Source of the DNA: Cucumis sativus
Lineage: Eukaryota > Streptophyta > Magnoliopsida > Cucurbitales > Cucurbitaceae
Direction: 5' to 3'
Length of the DNA stretch: 64,000 nucleotides
NCBI RefSeq assembly: GCF_000004075.3
Contig: NC_026658.2
Coordinates: forward strand, 9,672,001-9,736,000
In this document: piece by piece, positions 1 to 11,423 of the stretch
How the letters are laid out: every line of letters begins with the position of its first letter
How positions within the stretch are numbered: the first letter of the stretch is position 1
Made by a program: the position numbers and the translations under genes
Notes under the pieces: generated by a model
Database searches by the model: none
What the model saw: the letters and a program-made list of their open reading frames with translations, nothing else
What the model was told of the DNA's origin: nothing

Positions 1-129
1 ACTCATTTCTATTATGTAATTGATTTATAATAAATATTTAAAAGAAAAAATCGTGGGATATTATTTTGGAAAGAAGCGGAAAACCATTTAATGCTTTCAT
101 TCTACGAAAACGGTCATCTACTCCTTCGA

Positions 130-690
130 CGTGGGATACCAAAGCGCGAGTTACAATTTTTACAGAGAACTTTTAGAGAGTTCGGAGGTGAAAAATAAAA
201 TCTTCGACGACCGACAAATACAAAACTTATCAGACAAAATCTGGATAGAAAGTTTGAGGTTAGTATGGTATATATTTAAAATATACGAAACATTATGTAT
301 ATTTTAGATATTCAATTAAATAGGTAATTAAACGAAAAATGTAGTTTTGAGTGTGAATCACTCTATGGTTTATTGAGATTTCGCCAATGAAGAAGAAAAA
401 TTTCAACGACTGACAAATACAAAACTTCTCAAACAAAATCTAGGTAGAAATTTCGTGGTTAGTACTGTATATGTATATTAAGTATATTATAGATATTCAA
501 TTAAGTAAGCAAATAAACGAAAATGTAGTTTTGAGTGTAGGGTTTATTGAGATTTCGACGGCGAATAAGAAAACTTTCGATGACTCTGTAAAGACATAAC
601 TTTTAAACCAAATGCGGGTAGAAATTTTGCCCTATAGTAACTTATTTATGCATATTTAAAAAGAATAATTTATAGAAACGGGGCCACCAC
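130..690. repeat. Imperfect tandem repeat, about 170-200 bp period, roughly 2.5 copies
   Basis: The phrase GACAAATACAAAACTT recurs about 199 bp apart (near 213 and 412), with a degenerate third version near 581. Each unit carries, in the same order, a purine-rich start, a block resembling TAGATATTCAATTAA, an AACGAAAAATGTAGTTTTGAG block and a TTTATTGAGATTTCG block. No coding frame runs through it. It could be a small satellite or the internal repeat of a noncoding mobile element; no family is recognised. Confidence 0.7.
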
Positions 691-699
691 ACAAAATGA

Positions 700-1630
700 C
701 AAAAAAATCCACTCCTTTTACCTAAATAGTTTTGAAAACACCAAATTTTTCCTTTTTTTAAAAAAAACACTCCTTCTTCCAAATAACCTCTATTATATGA
801 ACCCATATAATTTTCCTTCTATCCACCTCCATATGTTAATATATTATTTTCAAATTAACTAATATTGTTTCATTTTTTTTTTCCATTTTTTCACCTCACA
901 TACCTTTTCTTTTTTATAAATAGACGGACCTAAATATGAATGTGTAGATTTTACATCTCTTTATCTACTTCTAATCCAACACTATGAATTAGATGTTTTA
1001 AATAATATAGAATTATATTTTGCTACATATTATTATCATTATTATCATTATAACAAAAGTTTAAGATCAAAATCAATATTTGAGATATAAGATGGAGGGT
1101 CCTCAAATTAGTATAATTTATCTAATTAACGAAACTCAAATCCCAAATCACTTAAAAGGATCAAAATTCATCCTAATTACACTAGGACTTATGTGAATTA
1201 AGTTTCAAAGTCGTTAGATACATTTTTTCCTTTTCTACTTCGTTTTTGTTTTCTACTTCTAAAGTCAATCCGAACAAACTCCAACTTATCAATCCATAAC
1301 CATCCAAATAACACAATAAAAAATAGATGTCACACCATAAAATCCATAACCATCCAAATAACACAATAGATCTTTGTTACTAAACATAACACACTTTAAT
1401 GAAAGTAATGATGAAGAGAAGTAAAAAGGACTAAAGTAACAATTCAACACTTTTTTTTTTCCATTTGTAACCAATATTGTAGTACTTTATCTTTAGCTTT
1501 AAATGGTTCCAAATTGAAACACATCCCAAAAATACAAAAGGAAAAAGTACGAAAAGGGCAAAGTATGATGACTCAAGAATTCATTTGCCACTACAATGCC
1601 ATTGGCCTTTTTATTTTTTGAAGTTTAAAC
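700..1630. other. AT-rich intergenic stretch with a small 50-bp-period duplication
   Basis: No gene is recognised. The 28-bp phrase starting AATCCATAACCATCCAAATA occurs twice, at 1291 and 1341, exactly 50 bp apart and without mismatch over the 28 bp, so this is a recent local duplication. The open frames here are 60 codons or fewer and simply read the duplication. Confidence 0.6.
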
Positions 1631-1631
1631 A

Positions 1632-2020
1632 CACTTGAGGTGGGAAGATTTCAAACTTCTAACCCCTCTTCATTTCAAACTTCTAACCTCTCGAACAAGA
1701 GAGTATATACCCTAACTAGAACTCCATCGGTAGACCTATGTTCAGTTGGCTAACAACCCTACCACCGTATTACACATAACAATTACAAGCCAATTTTAGT
1801 TTTAGAGGAATGTCAAAACAAAGGTTGATGAATCGACGCCTAAGCTAAATGAATGAAAAAATCATTCAAATGCACTATAAGTGTGAAGTGGGAAAATTCA
1901 AACTTCTGATTGCTTGATCGAGAGAATATATACTTTAATCAATGATCAACCAATTGGCCTACGTCTAGGTTGGTTACTAGACTACCATTGTTACACGGTA
2001 CAATTACAAGCCAATTTGTT
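1632..2020. repeat. Two diverged direct copies of a roughly 140-160 bp element
   Basis: Copies at about 1632-1795 and 1879-2015 share the same series of words in order: GTGGGAA(G/A)ATTTCAAACTTCT, AGAGTATATAC or AGAATATATAC, a TTGG-rich middle, and ACAATTACAAGCCAATTT at the end. They look like two neighbouring insertions of one short interspersed element, or a duplicated one, lying just downstream of the ING2-like stop codon. The family is not identified. The copy on the gene side may form part of the 3' untranslated region. Confidence 0.55.
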
Positions 2021-2066
2021 TGGGGATTGAGAGAAAAGTCAAAATGAAAGGAAAAGAAAGCGTATG

Positions 2067-5000
2067 TTATTGACTTGGCGATACGTCTCTGCAGGTTGGA
2101 CAATACCACTTTCCTTTAAATCTTGTTTCTGGTGTCAGTCCAACGCAGGAATAATGAAACCATTCACCTCCTTGACACTGTCAATGGCATAAAAAGCAGC
2201 AGAAAGAAGAAGGCAAAGGGTTGTCATGAAATCCATAACATAGAATGCACTTTCAGTAGTTTAGACAACATTTGGTAACCATTTAGTTTTCGGTTTTTTG
2301 AAGATTGTGCTTTTTTTTTTTTCTTCCCATTTTCTAATCATGATTTTCATATAAGAATTATGTAGACATTTGATTTCTTAGAAAAACAAAACAAGTTTTT
2401 GAGAAGAACTACTTTTAGTTTTGAAATTTTGGGCTTTGGTTTGGAAAACTCCTAAAATGTAGGCAACAAAACATACAAGTAACAATGTTCATAGTCTTAA
2501 TTATCAAAAACAGAAAACAGAAAACAAAAAACCAAATGGTTAGCAAATCCTCAACTAAAAACTAAAACCATTGTCTAATATGGGCTCAGTTGATTTTTTC
2601 TTTTTTTTTTAAATGCTCATGCTGAATTCCAGTATGGACAAGTCCTAACCAACGGGTAAATTTTATATCAATGATAAGGTTAACTATAGAGTACATCCTT
2701 ATTTCTGTTTGTTTACTTTTATATATATATAAAAGATTTTCTAAAGTAACACACCACAAACTAAAGACGAACCTTTCTAACCCACAAGCAACGAATTCAA
2801 GAAATTTTAAGAGCATATGCACAATCATACTGAAAAGGACCAGCTACATTACATACAATTACACATTATACACACACAAAACTATGGGATCAAATACGTG
2901 AAGATATTTTCCGAGTTCAGAGGACACAAGACGGACAATATCCAAAAATTTGTAGAAACTGCACAGCCTCAAAACTTACTCTTACCATACAGGAAAACTT
3001 TGGTACTACGGAGACAACCATGAGGGGACTGGGGAGGGGGAAAGAACAACAGCATTGTAGATAAACAAACAACTAAAATAGCAGAATGTGAAGAATCCAC
3101 AACATAGAAAAGAGGAGGGACTTACATTCTCATTGTCACAAGCAATCATATCTCCAAATGACACCTACAAAAGAGAATAATTGAGGCACCGGTCAATAGG
3201 TTGGTAACAGGAAATCAAGTTAGAGAAATTACGAAAATTTAGACTGTTTTGTAATGCTTCTTAAAGAAAAAAAAGGATGATAAACTTGTCCACACTAAAT
3301 CTAATTATTCTTCCTCCCCACCGACTTCCCTTTTAATTTATAACCGATAGAATTAGTGATCTTGTCCGAAGGAAAGATCTAAACTAATTGTCTTTCCTTT
3401 TTTATCATTAGCTTGTTGTCTATTTAATTTTTTTCCATTGTATCTTTTATGAATAAAAGATAGTGATAAGAAAGTTAGATCTTGGTTTTCTCCCAGTACT
3501 CCGATTTCAATGTAACTCGGTGTCTATTTTCTTTTACCACTTTTAATATGGTATTAGAGCAGAAAAAATATGAAACCCTAGACACCAAACTTGGTGAAAC
3601 CCAAGCTGACCACAAGACAGCTGTCGCTAGCGCCCAAGCACCGCTGTCCAATTCCTCTGTCGTTCACCCGACTTACTTCCACCTGATTTCTCAACTCCAT
3701 GATAAATCAAGATTTGAAGTTGGTAAATCTTCGGCACAATCCAAACCAACTGACTTGCCGATGAATCTAAGAACCCGATAACTTCGCTCACTACTTTATC
3801 CTCAAATTATATTACAAGTTCTCTGGCAACATCGGCAGATGTCTTTCCAAGAGAGAAGCTGAATGCCATAACTACTTTTCCTAGTCTCAATCGGTCAAAA
3901 TGTTTCTTGCAAGACGTCACCAATTCGGTTTTCTGATAGGGGAGACTCTTTGGCCTCCACCTGGTGATGTCCAGGAACGTCTCTGGAGAAAGGAGGACTC
4001 TCTTATTCGGTCAATGTTGATTAATAGTATGGAACCACAAATTAGCAAGTCTTTGCTTTATGCAGCAACTGCAAAGGATCTATGGGTCACTACTCAGAAA
4101 CTCTATTCGAAAGCGTTAAAACCCCTCTCGTTTGTATACATTGAGGAAACACGTCCATGATTGCATGCAAGGAACTTTGGATGTAACATCCTACTTCAAT
4201 AAACTTTCACCACTTTGGCAAGAGATGAGCCTACGCAGAGAGACAGTATGGGATACTCCAAATGATGGCACGCAGTATGTTAGACTTGAAGAAGCTGATC
4301 GGATTTATGACTTTCTTGCAAATCTCAACCCTAAGTTTGACATTGTTTATGGTCATATACTTTGCGAGATACCCCTTTCCTCCTTAATTGAAGTGTGTTA
4401 TGAAGTCCGTCTTGAAGAAGATCGTACGAATGCCATGAGGTTCTTACAAGGTTCTTACAACTGCTACTAACTCCATTGCCTTCGATGTTAGATCCTCTAC
4501 CCATGATAGTGAGAAGAAGAACAGGAAACCGATCCTTATCTGTGAGCATTGTAAGAAACAGTGGTACCTACCTTAACTCACCATGACACCTAAAAATATC
4601 CACAGTACTTTAGAGTCCTATGAGTGGAAAAGAATAAGACTTGGGAGATCTGTACTCTCTCTAAGGGACATAAAACCATGGGATGTAAGTGAGTGTGCAC
4701 ACTTAAATACAAGACAAATGAAACTCTTGACAGACAGAAGGCTAGGTTAGTTGCAAAAGGGTTTGCTCAAACCTATGGTGTCAATTACTCTAAAACTTTT
4801 TCTCCCGTTGCAAAACTAAATAGAGTTCTGTTATCTGTTGTTGTGAATAAATATTGTCCCTTATACCAACTAGATGTTAAGAATGTGTTCTTATATGGAG
4901 ACTTGGAAGAGGAAGTCTATATGAGCCCCCTCCAGGGTTTGAAGCCCAATTTGATCATTGGATTTGCAAACTCTAGAAATTCTTGTATGAGCTAAAACAG

Positions 5001-8000
5001 TCACCGAGAGCATGGTTTCATAGTTTACTACCTTTGTCAAGTCCCAAGGATATAGTTAGTGACACTCAAATGACACTTTGTTTACGAAAGTCTAAATGTC
5101 GGAAAGATTGTCGTGTTGATTGTTTATGTTGATGACATTGTTTTATTTTGGGATGACACCGCTAAGATCATCCAACTGAAGAAGAAGATGGGTGATGAAG
5201 GCTCGGGGAATCTGAAGTATTTCCTTGGATGGAGTGACCGAAACAAGTGTTTTGGGATGTTATCCTACTGATACTCTTATTGAATTCAACTGTAAACTGG
5301 GAATTCAGGTGATAAAGTTCCTGTTGAGAAATAAAAATATTAGTGCCTTGTGGGAAAGTTGAGTTATTTGTCATGCACTAGACCATATATCTCCTATGTT
5401 GTGAGTGCCATTAGCCAATTTATGGAGGCTCCCTATGAAGAACACATGGAGGCAGTTAACAGAACTCCGAGGTACTTAAAGGCAACTCTTGGTAAAGGGT
5501 TGATGTTCAGGACGACTGACAGGAGAGCTATTGAGGCCTATGCTGATTCTAACTAGGCAGGGTCAGTTGTTGACAAAAAATCGACCTCTGACTATTGAAT
5601 CTTTGTCTGAGGCAATCTTGTAACCTAAAGGAGCAAGAAGCAAGGGGTTGTGACTAGAAGCAGTGTTGAAACTGAGTGCAGGGCTACGAGTTTAGGGATA
5701 CATGAGGAAATTTGGCTTTAGAAGGTTTTATCTGACCTTCATCAGAACATGAGATGCTGATGAAGTTATTTTGTAATAATAAGGCAGCTATTAGCATCAT
5801 CAACAATCCAGTTCAACATGATAGAACTAAATATGTTGAGATTGATCAACACTCTATTAAAGAAAAATTGAACAATGGTAGCATATACATTCCCTACATA
5901 CCCTTAGCTAAGTTGTTGATGTTCTTATCAAGGGGATTTTCATATAGAGCTTTGATTCATGTGTTAGCAAGTTGGGTCTCATTGATATCTACGTCTCAAC
6001 TTCAAGGAGAGTGTTAGAATTAGTGGGCTTGGCCCAAGGAAAGATTTACCCTAATTGACTTTCTTGTTTTATCATTAGCTTGTTGTCTTTTTAATTTTCC
6101 CCTTTGTATCTTTTGTGAATAAGAGATAATAATAAGAAAGTTAGATCATGATCTTTCTCTTGGTACTCGGGTTTCCACATAATTCGGTGTCTATTCTCTT
6201 TTACCGCTTTTAATAATAACCCCATGCTGCTAACAATTCATCAAGCCAACTCTATCTCATATACCTACTAACTATTCCATAATCATACCTAGCACTACCC
6301 ACCGTCAAAAGTATCAAATTGTTTAGACTGTAGAGCGAATTTGTTGCTCCATTGTACAAGCTCCATCAAACAAAAGCTGAAGGAGGAAGAAGATGATGAA
6401 TGAAGATGAAAAAAAAACTAATAGTCTTTCTGTTTTCACTTTTTATTATTGATCTTTGAAACTAGTTTTTTCCTTTTGCTTTGACCTTTTTGTTCACGTC
6501 TCTTCACTCCATGATTTCTTGCACCACTCAAGATAAACTAAAGCTAAAATTATCCCTCTCCAGAATTTCAATCTTGAGAGATAGGCTTAGCTTCCAACTT
6601 CCAAAGTGTAATATTTTCTGATACGGATAAACCAGCCTATTTCCTTTGCTTCTCACTGAATTTTCTACTGAAATGTTTTCTAACGTACAGCTATATTTCT
6701 TTATTCAATAAAGATTCAATTTCTATGCTATTAAATATATTAGACCAGAAATAAAATTTTCTTTTTACATAGCATAGTCTGCTTTTATCTATTAAACTGT
6801 CTCTCGTGTGGAGTGGTTCCATGAGATTGAAGCTTTCAGTTTAGTCACTTTTTCTTTCTCATCTCCAAGGTTGTGGTTAGATGAGAGGGTTGAGGATTAA
6901 AGCTTCTAACGAGGGCTACTTTTTTCTCACACATTACGTGAATAAGGTTTTCCCTTCCCTCTTCCTCTAATCATAACCACTTGCCCTGATTTCCCCCCTA
7001 AACAACTCTTATCATCTCACATACCCACTAAGTAACCATGAAAATGATACAACGAATATATCCTTTGAAAGACATGTATGAATCAAACCTGATGGCAAAT
7101 GCAATACGTTGGTTCATTTGGATCAATGGGCTGATCCACATCGAGTGAAGGTGCAAAGTCCTTCTTATGGCTTCCTGGAGGAGGCATGAGCTCAAAATCT
7201 CGATCACGCTCCCTATCCCAATCTCGGTCCCTGTAATCCGGCCTCTTAGATTGAGGTGTTATAAATACTGGTCGACGTCTTTCATTCTTCGAAACTAGTG
7301 GCAATGGTGGAAGAATTGCCGGTTCGTCTGGTGAAATTTTTCCCTCTGAAAAGTAGTAAAAGGTTAAATTATCTATACAGACAAACTGCATGGAAGGAAA
7401 AGCCGAAAAGGTAAGTAATACATATCACTTGTTTGTTTGGTTAAACATAAAAAATGACTTCGAGGTTTATTGATAATTTGCTAACCATCAACTCTTCAGA
7501 TAACAAAGAAATTAACCTTCAAACATTACATAGTAAAATAACTTGCATTTCCCAGAAATAGCCAGGCTTCTAAAGTCTCTGTACCTTGTTTCAGATCTTC
7601 TGCAAAGTTGTTTAGATCCTCATCAAGTCGTTTAATATGGCTATCTATCTGGACAAGTAAGAGCACATGAAGACCTATAAGATAAGTCTAGAAAATTTAT
7701 TCTAAAATACAATGGCATGTAGCTACTTAATGAATAAATTCTTCAGTACAACATTTCAAAGAGCAAACAGCTCTCTGAAATTGTAAGAAATTGATATCAA
7801 TCCCATTTTAAACGAAATCTCCTCTGAAGTATTGCAACCCCCTAGACTCGTTACACAATAGAAAAATAACAATAATCCAAATCAAAATCCATATATTCTA
7901 GCCAGACAATCATGCAATTCAAGATCGCTCATTGTAAAAACAGATGAAAGAAACAATGAGAAACTAATAGAGGAGATAGAAACAAACAGCAATTTGAACC

Positions 8001-8574
8001 AGGCTATCTGAAATCATGGATAATAATTGAGAGATAACGAAAGAAACAAAAAGCATGATACCAGGTCGCCTGCTTGACGTGCCAACAAGACCTTTTCAGT
8101 ACACAAACTCAACGCGTTATCCTGATTAGCCTCAATATCCTTCCGCAGTTTCTCAAAAGCAGACTCCTCATCGTCAGTATTACTATTACCATATCCTTTC
8201 TTCGAACTCTGCGTCGACAATCCCAAGCAATATTTGGTTTGCTGCCGCGTCTGATCAATCATGGCTATAAAAAAAAAAAAAAAAAAGGAAAGGAAAATTG
8301 AGAGCAATAAATCCATCCAAACACAGGATCTGTAAAAGAAAAAGAAGAAAGCAGAAAACGAGGGTTTTATTTACACTGCGATCGATCATCGAGTTCTCTG
8401 ATTGTATTGAGTAGCCTCTGAAGTTCAGCAGGCAATGTGCTGGCGTCTATGAAGATAGAAAGAAAAGAAGAAGGAAATTAGAGAGGGAAAGAAAGGGAGG
8501 GAAAAGAGGAAGAGAAAAGGGAACGTACATTCCAAATAGTCATCGACGTATACTCCTGTACGAGCAATCGCCAT
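2067..8574 (-). CDS. ING2: PHD-finger protein ING2-like (inhibitor of growth family), 7 exons, 263 aa
   Basis: Nuclear chromatin reader; plant ING proteins bind trimethylated H3K4 through a C-terminal PHD finger. Exons on the minus strand: 8574-8529, 8446-8375, 8264-8062, 7648-7585, 7345-7089, 3164-3126, 2177-2067; all introns are GT-AG and phases add up to 792 nt. Start [16 protein letters not shown] matches the family N terminus. Residues 1 to about 105 form the ING N-terminal helical domain ([55 protein letters not shown]). A charged Arg/Asp linker follows. The PHD finger spans about 209-258 with zinc ligands C210, C212, C223, C228, H235, C238, C253 and C256, all present. The PHD finger is split over three exons, and the intron after CICHQ is 3.9 kb because of a Copia insertion. 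Length fits Arabidopsis ING2 better than ING1. The 700 bp to the divergent SDR gene holds both promoters. Confidence 0.93.
2178..3125 (-). other. Last intron of the ING2-like gene
   Basis: A 948-bp GT-AG intron separating the exon encoding [13 protein letters not shown] from the final exon that starts CQGGEWFHY. It is AT-rich with homopolymer tracts. The small open frames around 2586-3023 cross the intron and have no recognisable similarity. Confidence 0.8.
3345..3548 (+). repeat. 5' LTR of the Copia element
   Basis: Its first bases have decayed from the expected TGTTAG to CGATAG, while the 3' copy keeps TGTTAGAATTAG. It ends TTTTAATA directly before the primer-binding site. The preceding ATAAC is the target-site duplication. 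Confidence 0.85.
6012..6215 (+). repeat. 3' LTR of the Copia element
   Basis: Begins TGTTAGAATTAG right after the purine-rich tract AAGGAGAG and ends TTTTAATA followed by the duplicated target ATAAC. Same length as the 5' LTR. Confidence 0.85.
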
Positions 8575-9273
8575 GGTTGAGATAAGAGAGAAGCTGTGTG
8601 ATTTCTAGGGCTTGATTAAGGGAGTTTTTCGTTGAGTTTTTGCCCTTGGCTTCGCGCGCCCACTCTTCTTTGTTTATAAAACTTTTATTTATTTATTTTT
8701 CTTTTTATTGAAGTGGGAAATTTTGAAATAATGGCTTCAATGGTTTGATTGGTTGGTTCTGATTTTGTGAAAACAGATTAGTGAAAAAACGGCGTCGTCT
8801 CGTTATATATGAAAAAAGGAAACGTATGATTTCGATTAGTATTTACTTTTTCATTTTGTTTCTACCCTTTCTATTTGTATTTTGTTCGGTTTTCACTTTT
8901 TTTTTTCAAAATTTTGGTCTAATTTATAAATATTTTTGTCTATTTTATTATATTTGAAAATTTTGTTTAAAATATTACAATTCTATCAAATTAAAATTGT
9001 ACTGATTTATAATTCCAATCTTCAAAAGAAACAATTTAGAGTTAAAGTAAAGAAAAAAACAGTAATTTAAAATTTGGAAGAAAAAATCAATAAAATTATT
9101 GTGAAGGGCGAAGTGATGATTTTACATAAGCAGTGACGCATTATCATCGTCTTCAACTCACTGAAACATCGCTTTCATCCTCCACCTCCATAAAAACGGG
9201 CAATGACGCTCCTCAATCCTCACTCACACTAAACCCACATCAAATCAACCCCCTCAATTTTCTGATTCAACCC
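8575..9273. promoter_or_regulatory. Divergent intergenic promoter region between ING2-like and SDR genes
   Basis: The two start codons point away from each other across 699 bp, so both promoters must lie here. It is AT-rich, with poly-T tracts and, near the SDR side, a C/A-rich stretch (about 9150-9270) typical of a plant 5' untranslated leader. That leader is open in the SDR frame from 9133 but lacks an in-frame ATG before 9274. No sharp TATA box was assigned. Confidence 0.5.
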
Positions 9274-10050
9274 ATGGCCACTGCCCTGCCGCTCGATGGC
9301 CGAACTGCAATCGTCACTGGCGCTTCCCGCGGCATTGGCCGCGCAATAGCCATCCACCTCCACTCCCTCGGCGCAAATCTCGTCCTCAACTATGCTTCCA
9401 ACTCCACACAAGCCGATCTCCTCGCATCGGAACTCAACCAGTCATCGGCGCCACTCCGACGAGCCGTCGCTGTCCAAGCCGACGTGTCCGACCCAGACCA
9501 CGTAAAGCGGCTGTTCGATTCGGCCGAAAAGGAATTTGGATCTGAGATTCACATACTTGTGAACTCCGCTGGGATTCTCGATTCGAAGTACCCGAGTCTG
9601 GTTGAAACCACTGTGGAGGATTGGGATGAGACGTTTCGAGTGAATTGCAGAGGCGCGTTTTTGGTCTGCAAAGAGGCGGAGAATCGGATCAAGCGCGGCG
9701 GCGGAGGGCGTATTGTGTTGATTACGACGTCGATCGTTTTGTCTCTGCCGCCAGGGTACGGTGCTTATGCGGCGTCGAAGGCAGCGGTGGAGGCGATGGC
9801 GAAAATTGCGGCGAAGGAGCTTAAGGGGACGGGAATCACGGTGAACTGCGTGGCACCGGGACCGGTGGCGACGGAGCTTTTTTACGCTGGGAAATCAGAG
9901 GAGACGGTGGCGAGGATGGCGGAGGCTTGCCCGATGGGGCGGCTCGGGCAGCCCGATGATTTGGCTAAAGTGGTGGGGTTCTTAGTTACTGATGCCGGTG
10001 AGTGGGTGAATGGGCAGGTGGTCCGGGTCAACGGGGGACTTGTAATTTGA
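9274..10050 (+). CDS. Short-chain dehydrogenase/reductase (NADPH-dependent aldehyde reductase-like), 258 aa
   Basis: Classical SDR enzyme that reduces or oxidises a small carbonyl/alcohol substrate with NADP(H); close plant relatives are annotated as NADPH-dependent aldehyde reductases. Seen: glycine-rich cofactor motif TGASRGIG (15-22), NSAG (97-100, usually NNAG), catalytic Asn124 in FRVNCRGAF, Ser/Thr pair at 152-153, active-site YAASK (Tyr165, Lys169) and the PG turn at 195-196 (NCVAPGPV). Length is normal for a single-domain SDR and there is no intron. The frame stays open upstream to 9133, but only through non-ATG codons, so MATALPLDG is taken as the start. No membrane segment is present. 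The coding part is clearly richer in G+C than its surroundings. The exact substrate cannot be read from the sequence. Confidence 0.9.
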   Translation: MATALPLDGRTAIVTGASRGIGRAIAIHLHSLGANLVLNYASNSTQADLLASELNQSSAPLRRAVAVQADVSDPDHVKRLFDSAEKEFGSEIHILVNSAGILDSKYPSLVETTVEDWDETFRVNCRGAFLVCKEAENRIKRGGGGRIVLITTSIVLSLPPGYGAYAASKAAVEAMAKIAAKELKGTGITVNCVAPGPVATELFYAGKSEETVARMAEACPMGRLGQPDDLAKVVGFLVTDAGEWVNGQVVRVNGGLVI

Positions 10051-10598
10051 TTTTCTTTTCTTCTTTTTCTACCGCGAGGAGTGCAATTAAAATGACTCAA
10101 CTTTTGAACAATGATTTAATAGAAATATGAATACCGTAATTCTTAATTTCAACATACATTGATAAGATTCAATCGAGGTAGTGAATGTCCTCCCTTTGAT
10201 TTGAGATTCAAACTAAACTTTGGTGTTTTGGTGGTGAAGAGTACAAGGGTAGGCTTTTAAAATGAGATTCTAAAAAATGGTAACGAATCCCACGTGTCAT
10301 TCAAATGCATGATTTAAAAATATATATATGTTTTAGATAAAGAAGAGGCATGTTAGAGTTTATAACAAAATTTGTAATTGGGAGTTTTAAAAATAATAGA
10401 AAAAGAAAGAGGTGTGAAGGAAAATCTAAAACACAAACTATAAGAAGTCGAAAAGGGGGAAAGAAGGATTTAAATCTAAATTTGATTAAGAGAGAAAGAG
10501 GGGTGAGTCAATCCTATTATATTTTCTCTAAAACCCCAAAATCTCAAGAACCCCCCCTTTCTTTTTATCTTCTTCCTCGGTTCGGCCTGTGAAAATAT
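10051..10598. other. Intergenic stretch between the SDR and B3 genes
   Basis: Contains the SDR 3' untranslated region and the B3 gene promoter and leader. It is AT-rich with purine-rich runs near 10380-10510 and a C/T-rich leader just before 10599. No convincing additional gene; the 80-codon frame at 10350 does not start with ATG and resembles nothing known. Confidence 0.5.
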
Positions 10599-11423
10599 AT
10601 GGATTCCCGCCCTTCAACTTCCACCGCCGACCCCCCAAAAGAACAAGAAACCACACTCTCTACAAATGAAGAAATCAGCGATCAAAACCCGAGCGACCAG
10701 GACGATCACCTTCCACTAATAAAGAGAAAGAGAACCAGAATGAAACAACTCGCAAGGCGACACAAACTCTTTAGAGAAAAAAGACTAAAACGCCAACTCA
10801 TCCACCCAGTCGACGATCCAATTCCCAAGTCCAAAGAAGAACCACGAGGCAAGGACTTCGTATTCGACTCAGAAACCGAAAGCGAGAGCGATACAGATCC
10901 AAATCAAGAAACCCTAATATTTAGGGTTTTGGCAGAAATGGTCGAATCAGAAAAAGATTCCCTCGAAATCATACCTGACGAATACAAGAATCTGATGATT
11001 TTCATGGGAGGATCGTGGAATTTTTGCCCTAGTTTGGTGATGGAGAAACGACTGAAGAAAGGGGATGTGGAGGAACGAAGAAATCGGCTGTTGATTCCAC
11101 AAAGGAAGACGAGAACGAATTTTCTGGATGTTGAAGAAGAAGAGCAGTTGAACAGAGATGTTTGGTGGATGGTGGAGATTATTGAGCCTGATTGTACGGT
11201 GAGTTTGATTACGCTGAGTAAATGGGAAACGTGGAAGGGAGTGGCGTATGTTTTGATAACGGAGTGGAATGGATTGGTGGAGAGGAATGATTTGAAGGAA
11301 GGTGATTTGATGCAGCTATGGAGTTTTCGTGCCGGCGGCGACCGTGGACGGCTCTGTTTTATGCTTCTGGAGGTGGAAGAAATCCGAGAAGACGGTGGTG
11401 AAATTGCTGCCGCTGAATCTTAG
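10599..11423 (+). CDS. B3 domain-containing protein (At2g31720/DUF313-like group), 274 aa
   Basis: Probable nuclear plant-specific B3 DNA-binding protein. Residues 41-66 are strongly basic (KRKRTRMKQLARRH, KRLKRQ) and fit a nuclear localisation signal. Residues 86-104 are acidic and Ser/Glu-rich. The B3-like domain covers about 145-260: a first part VMEKRLKKGDVEERRNRL, a spacer, then YVLITEWNGLVERNDLKEG and LMQLWSFR, ending in LCFMLLEVE. This layout (divergent domain with a long insert, LKEGD turn and W-F pair) is that of the small REM-related group once called DUF313. Single exon with an ATG start. Target DNA and role are unknown. The downstream neighbourhood is repeats. Confidence 0.82.
   Translation: MDSRPSTSTADPPKEQETTLSTNEEISDQNPSDQDDHLPLIKRKRTRMKQLARRHKLFREKRLKRQLIHPVDDPIPKSKEEPRGKDFVFDSETESESDTDPNQETLIFRVLAEMVESEKDSLEIIPDEYKNLMIFMGGSWNFCPSLVMEKRLKKGDVEERRNRLLIPQRKTRTNFLDVEEEEQLNRDVWWMVEIIEPDCTVSLITLSKWETWKGVAYVLITEWNGLVERNDLKEGDLMQLWSFRAGGDRGRLCFMLLEVEEIREDGGEIAAAES

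Larger units (their letters stand above)
3345..6215 (+). mobile_element. Degenerate, internally deleted Ty1/Copia retrotransposon inside an ING2 intron
   Basis: LTRs of about 204 bp lie at 3345-3548 and 6012-6215. They are collinear with roughly 30 differences and a couple of 1-nt indels, so the insertion is old. A perfect 5-bp duplication ATAAC flanks it (3340-3344 and 6216-6220). The primer-binding site TGGTATTAGAGCAG follows the 5' LTR directly at 3549, matching the initiator-Met tRNA type. Gag-like frames lie at about 3560-4570, ending in a truncated zinc knuckle (CEHCKK). The interior then jumps to reverse transcriptase (4693-4995, [10 protein letters not shown] and [10 protein letters not shown]), a YVDD-type stretch near 5120, and RNase H-region words (about 5350-5850). 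Protease and integrase are missing. A purine tract ends at 6011. It lies antisense to the host gene, and frameshifts and stops make it non-autonomous. Confidence 0.9.

Noticed and set aside
130-690. CRISPR-like array
   Set aside because: The repeat units are long, diverged and tandem without unique spacers, and the genome is a plant nuclear genome.
9133-9273. 47-residue N-terminal extension of the SDR that might be a transit peptide
   Set aside because: No ATG in frame; the extension begins with GTG. The start at 9274 gives a normal SDR length.
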